From an uncultured Erysipelotrichaceae bacterium (GTDB lineage: Bacteria > Bacillota_I > Bacilli_A > RFN20 > CAG-826): 7,567 nucleotides of DNA. A program made the translations under genes and the position numbers. Of the stretch, positions 5,426-7,567 are shown piece after piece. The notes under the pieces are model-generated. The model saw only the letters and a program-made list of their open reading frames with translations, searched no databases and was not told where the DNA came from. The stretch covers positions 1-7,567 of the forward strand of contig CADAUN010000063.1 in assembly GCA_902791085.1 (NCBI GenBank). The letters are read 5' to 3'. How positions within the stretch are numbered: the first letter of the stretch is position 1; every line of letters begins with the position of its first letter.

Positions 5426-6548
5426 CGAAAGAAAATTATTTTCATGGAAGTCGCCTCTCCATTTGGTGAAACGGAGCAATCTCCCGTGGTGGCAAGCTTT
5501 GCTTTATCGTTTGCTTGCCGTTTTCGTCGGCTTATTGTTGATGTGTTTCGTTCTTTGGCTCATGGTCAAAGCCAGCCCGGTGGCTGTGTTTGCCAATCTA
5601 TTTTCTGGAAGTTTTGGCTCCGAACGAAGAATTTGGTTCACCTTCCGTAAAATGGCATTGTTGCTTTGTGCTGGGCTTGCTTTAATCCCTGCCTTCCGGA
5701 TGCGTTTCTGGAATTTGGGCGGAAACGGTCAAATTTTGATGGGCGATTTAGCAGCCATCATGTGCATGTATTTTGGCGGACAAGCAGGTTGGCCTAATTG
5801 GGCCATCATCTTATTGATGATTCCCTCTTCCCTTTTTGCTGGAGCGCTTTGGGGCGTGATTCCCGCTATTTTTAAAGCATTTTTTAACACCAACGAATCG
5901 TTATTTACCTTAATGATGAATTACATCGCATCCGGTATCGTCACCATTTTCTTAGGTGCCGTTGTGACATCAGGTTCTGGCACTTTGCCCATTCAAGAAG
6001 CTGGTCATTTGCCTGTGATTGGCAACAATGACTATTTGCTCGTTCTTCTGATTGCCGTCGCGATACTAGCTTTTGTCTATGTCTATCTTCGTTTTTCTAA
6101 ACATGGTTATGAATTAGAAGTCGTTGGCGATTCCGAAAATACCGCGAAATACATTGGAATCAATGTTCGCTGGACGATCATCCGAACAATGGCATTAAGC
6201 GGTGCCTTATGCGGGGTCATTGGGATGTTATTGGCAGGCGCGATGGATTTCACCATCACTGCCGATTCTGCTCAGAACATGGGTTTCACTGCCATTATGG
6301 TGGCTTGGCTTGCTAAATTCGATCCTTTTGCAATGCTAGGCACTTCTTTCTTGGTGGCGTTCTTAGATAATGGTATGGCCTCTGGCGTGCAACGAGCTTT
6401 TGGCATCACCAATAACTCTATCGGTCAAATCGTCATCGGTATTGTTTATTTTTGCATTATTGCCGTGGAATTCTTCATCAATTACCGCATTCAGTTCCAA
6501 CATCTAGTACCTGATGTTGAAGCCCTTACGGAGAAAGGAAAGAAATAA
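5418..6548 (+). CDS. Nucleoside ABC importer permease 1 (NupP-like)
   Basis: This is an integral membrane permease of the BPD_transp_2 family (PF02653), 376 residues, with a basic N-terminus and about nine to ten hydrophobic segments. Family marks are FWNLGGNGQILMG (97-109), NTNESLFTLMMNYIA (157-171), the cytoplasmic coupling segment with GYELEVVGDSENTAKYIGI (230-248), and GFTAIMVAWLAKFDP (289-303). It should pair with permease 2 as a heterodimer that forms the channel for the nucleoside handed over by the lipoprotein. ATG at 5418 overlaps the ATPase stop (the shared bases are ATGCATAG), with AAGGA at 5406-5410 seven bases upstream, so translation is probably coupled. It ends in a short hydrophilic Lys-rich tail, and permease 2 starts two bases after its stop. 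Confidence 0.93.
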   Translation: MHSERKLFSWKSPLHLVKRSNLPWWQALLYRLLAVFVGLLLMCFVLWLMVKASPVAVFANLFSGSFGSERRIWFTFRKMALLLCAGLALIPAFRMRFWNLGGNGQILMGDLAAIMCMYFGGQAGWPNWAIILLMIPSSLFAGALWGVIPAIFKAFFNTNESLFTLMMNYIASGIVTIFLGAVVTSGSGTLPIQEAGHLPVIGNNDYLLVLLIAVAILAFVYVYLRFSKHGYELEVVGDSENTAKYIGINVRWTIIRTMALSGALCGVIGMLLAGAMDFTITADSAQNMGFTAIMVAWLAKFDPFAMLGTSFLVAFLDNGMASGVQRAFGITNNSIGQIVIGIVYFCIIAVEFFINYRIQFQHLVPDVEALTEKGKK

Positions 6549-6550
6549 CC

Positions 6551-7519
6551 ATGAATTTCTTAGGGGTTATTTTACCTAGCGCTATATCGCTAGCCACTGT
6601 CTTCCTCTTCGGTTGCTTAGGGGAAATCATCATGGAAAAAGCCGGCCATTTGAATTTAGGGATACCAGGCGTCATGTGCTTAGGCACCTTTGGTGGTTGC
6701 CTAGGGGTTTCGATCTATATGCAAAACCATTATGAAAATCCTTCGGCGGTTGCTTTGTTATTGATGGCACTTCTCTTTAGCGCGCTCTTTTCGGCCATTG
6801 GTGCATTCCTTTATGGTTTTTTAACCGTAAGCCTTCGTTGCAATCAAAATGTCACGGGCTTAGCTTTAACGACATTTGGCGGTGGATTTGTCGATTATTT
6901 TATGTCACGGATTGACCAATCCCATTTCGCTGCTGCTTCAAAGATTCTTTCGGCCCATCTTTCTTTCCCCGATAGCTGGGGAGGCGCATTCGGTCGAATT
7001 TTCCTTGGCCATAGCTTTTTGGTTTATTTCGCGATTCTTTTAGCGGTGCTCGCTTCTGTGATATTGTCTCATACCAAAATCGGTTTATCGCTAAGAGCGG
7101 TTGGAGAGAATCCCGGTACAGCCGATGCGGCAGGAATCAACGTGACCCGTTATAAATATGTCGCGATTTTTATTGGCTCAATTATCGCTGGTTTTGGTGG
7201 CGTTTTCTATGTCATGAATTATGTCGGCGGGTCTTGGGAAAACAGCTCGACCATTCAAGCCTTTGGCTGGTTAGCTATCGCCTTAGTAATTTTCACGGTT
7301 TGGAAGCCTTCGTTAGCCATTCTTGGTTCCATCATCTTCGGCTTGCTTTATATTTTGCCCAATTATGTGCAAGGATTGTCGATTGTAGCCAAACAAACCT
7401 TCAATCTCTTGCCCTATGTGGTCACCGTTTTGGTGTTGATTGTGACTTCTATTGTTGGCAAGAAAGGCGTTCAACCACCAGAAGCGCTTGGCTTGCCTTA
7501 TTTCCGCGAAGAACGTTAA
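6551..7519 (+). CDS. Nucleoside ABC importer permease 2 (NupQ-like)
   Basis: This is the second, shorter BPD_transp_2 permease, 322 residues, about eight to nine hydrophobic segments. Family marks are GEIIMEKAGHLNLGIPGVM (24-42), the coupling segment LRAVGENPGTADAAGINV (181-198), GWLAIALVIFTVWKP (239-253), and the C-terminal PPEALGLPYFREER pattern (309-322) common to this permease type. It probably forms the transmembrane heterodimer with permease 1, both energised by the fused ATPase. ATG at 6551 comes two bases after the previous stop, with AAGGAA at 6535-6540 inside the end of permease 1, so translation is probably coupled. It is the last gene of the operon, since a strong terminator begins four bases after its stop. 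Confidence 0.93.
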   Translation: MNFLGVILPSAISLATVFLFGCLGEIIMEKAGHLNLGIPGVMCLGTFGGCLGVSIYMQNHYENPSAVALLLMALLFSALFSAIGAFLYGFLTVSLRCNQNVTGLALTTFGGGFVDYFMSRIDQSHFAAASKILSAHLSFPDSWGGAFGRIFLGHSFLVYFAILLAVLASVILSHTKIGLSLRAVGENPGTADAAGINVTRYKYVAIFIGSIIAGFGGVFYVMNYVGGSWENSSTIQAFGWLAIALVIFTVWKPSLAILGSIIFGLLYILPNYVQGLSIVAKQTFNLLPYVVTVLVLIVTSIVGKKGVQPPEALGLPYFREER

Positions 7520-7522
7520 GAC

Positions 7523-7552
7523 AAAAGGAGAGGTTTGCGGCCTCTCCTTTTT
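7523..7552 (+). terminator. Terminator of the nucleoside importer operon
   Basis: AAAAGGAGAGG (7523-7533) and CCTCTCCTTTT (7541-7551) make a perfect 11-bp stem around the 7-base loop TTTGCGG, with five T's at 7548-7552. The A-run before the stem makes it a possible weak bidirectional terminator for a gene entering from the right. The remaining bases to 7567 show nothing I can name. Confidence 0.9.
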
Positions 7553-7567
7553 AAACTATTTTGCTTC

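Noticed and set aside
7234..7554. Plus-strand 106-codon frame overlapping the end of permease 2 and running into the terminator
   Set aside because: It is a shifted frame of permease 2 that reads through the terminator hairpin and has no ribosome site.
1..7567. Mobile element, CRISPR array, defence or phage system
   Set aside because: No transposase, integrase, terminal repeats, regularly spaced repeats or unknown gene cassettes were seen; every long reading frame belongs to a known housekeeping or transport family.

Overview
The window looks like chromosomal DNA from a low-to-middle GC Gram-positive bacterium (Bacillota). This rests on a lipoprotein with a lipobox, strong purine-rich Shine-Dalgarno sites, a purine-class riboswitch, a perfect CcpA-type palindrome and U-tract terminators. 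TGA works as a stop (it ends the lipoprotein gene) and Trp is encoded by TGG, so this is the standard bacterial code and not the Mycoplasma/Spiroplasma code. I cannot name the species; a Bacilli-class anaerobe is a guess.

Layout. (1) 49-1485 (+): a CPA2-family Na+(K+)/H+ antiporter with a NapA/GerN-like Asp-Asp motif, closed by its own terminator. (2) 1587-2180 (-): hpt, hypoxanthine-guanine phosphoribosyltransferase, convergent with the antiporter and with its own terminator. (3) 2181-2495: a 315-bp divergent control region holding the hpt RBS and possible promoter, a perfect TGAAAACGTTTTCA palindrome (cre-like), a weak promoter candidate for the rightward operon, and a complete guanine-class purine riboswitch aptamer (2343-2413) with a candidate expression platform reaching the Shine-Dalgarno. 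(4) 2496-7519 (+): a four-gene nucleoside ABC importer: BMP-family lipoprotein, internal terminator, double-domain ATPase, permease 1, permease 2. A final terminator follows at 7523-7552. This gene order matches the NupNOPQ type of guanosine importer.

How it fits together. The importer probably brings in purine nucleosides. Once nucleosides are cleaved to bases inside the cell, Hpt converts hypoxanthine or guanine to IMP or GMP. The riboswitch would shut the importer down when guanine is plentiful, and the cre-like site may tie one or both transcripts to carbon status. The hairpin after the lipoprotein gene probably makes the binding protein more abundant than the membrane complex. The most interesting part is the riboswitch. 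The segment just before the Shine-Dalgarno (2474-2482) nearly copies the 3' strand of aptamer helix P1, so the P1 5' strand could pair with either one. This suggests a translational strand-exchange switch.
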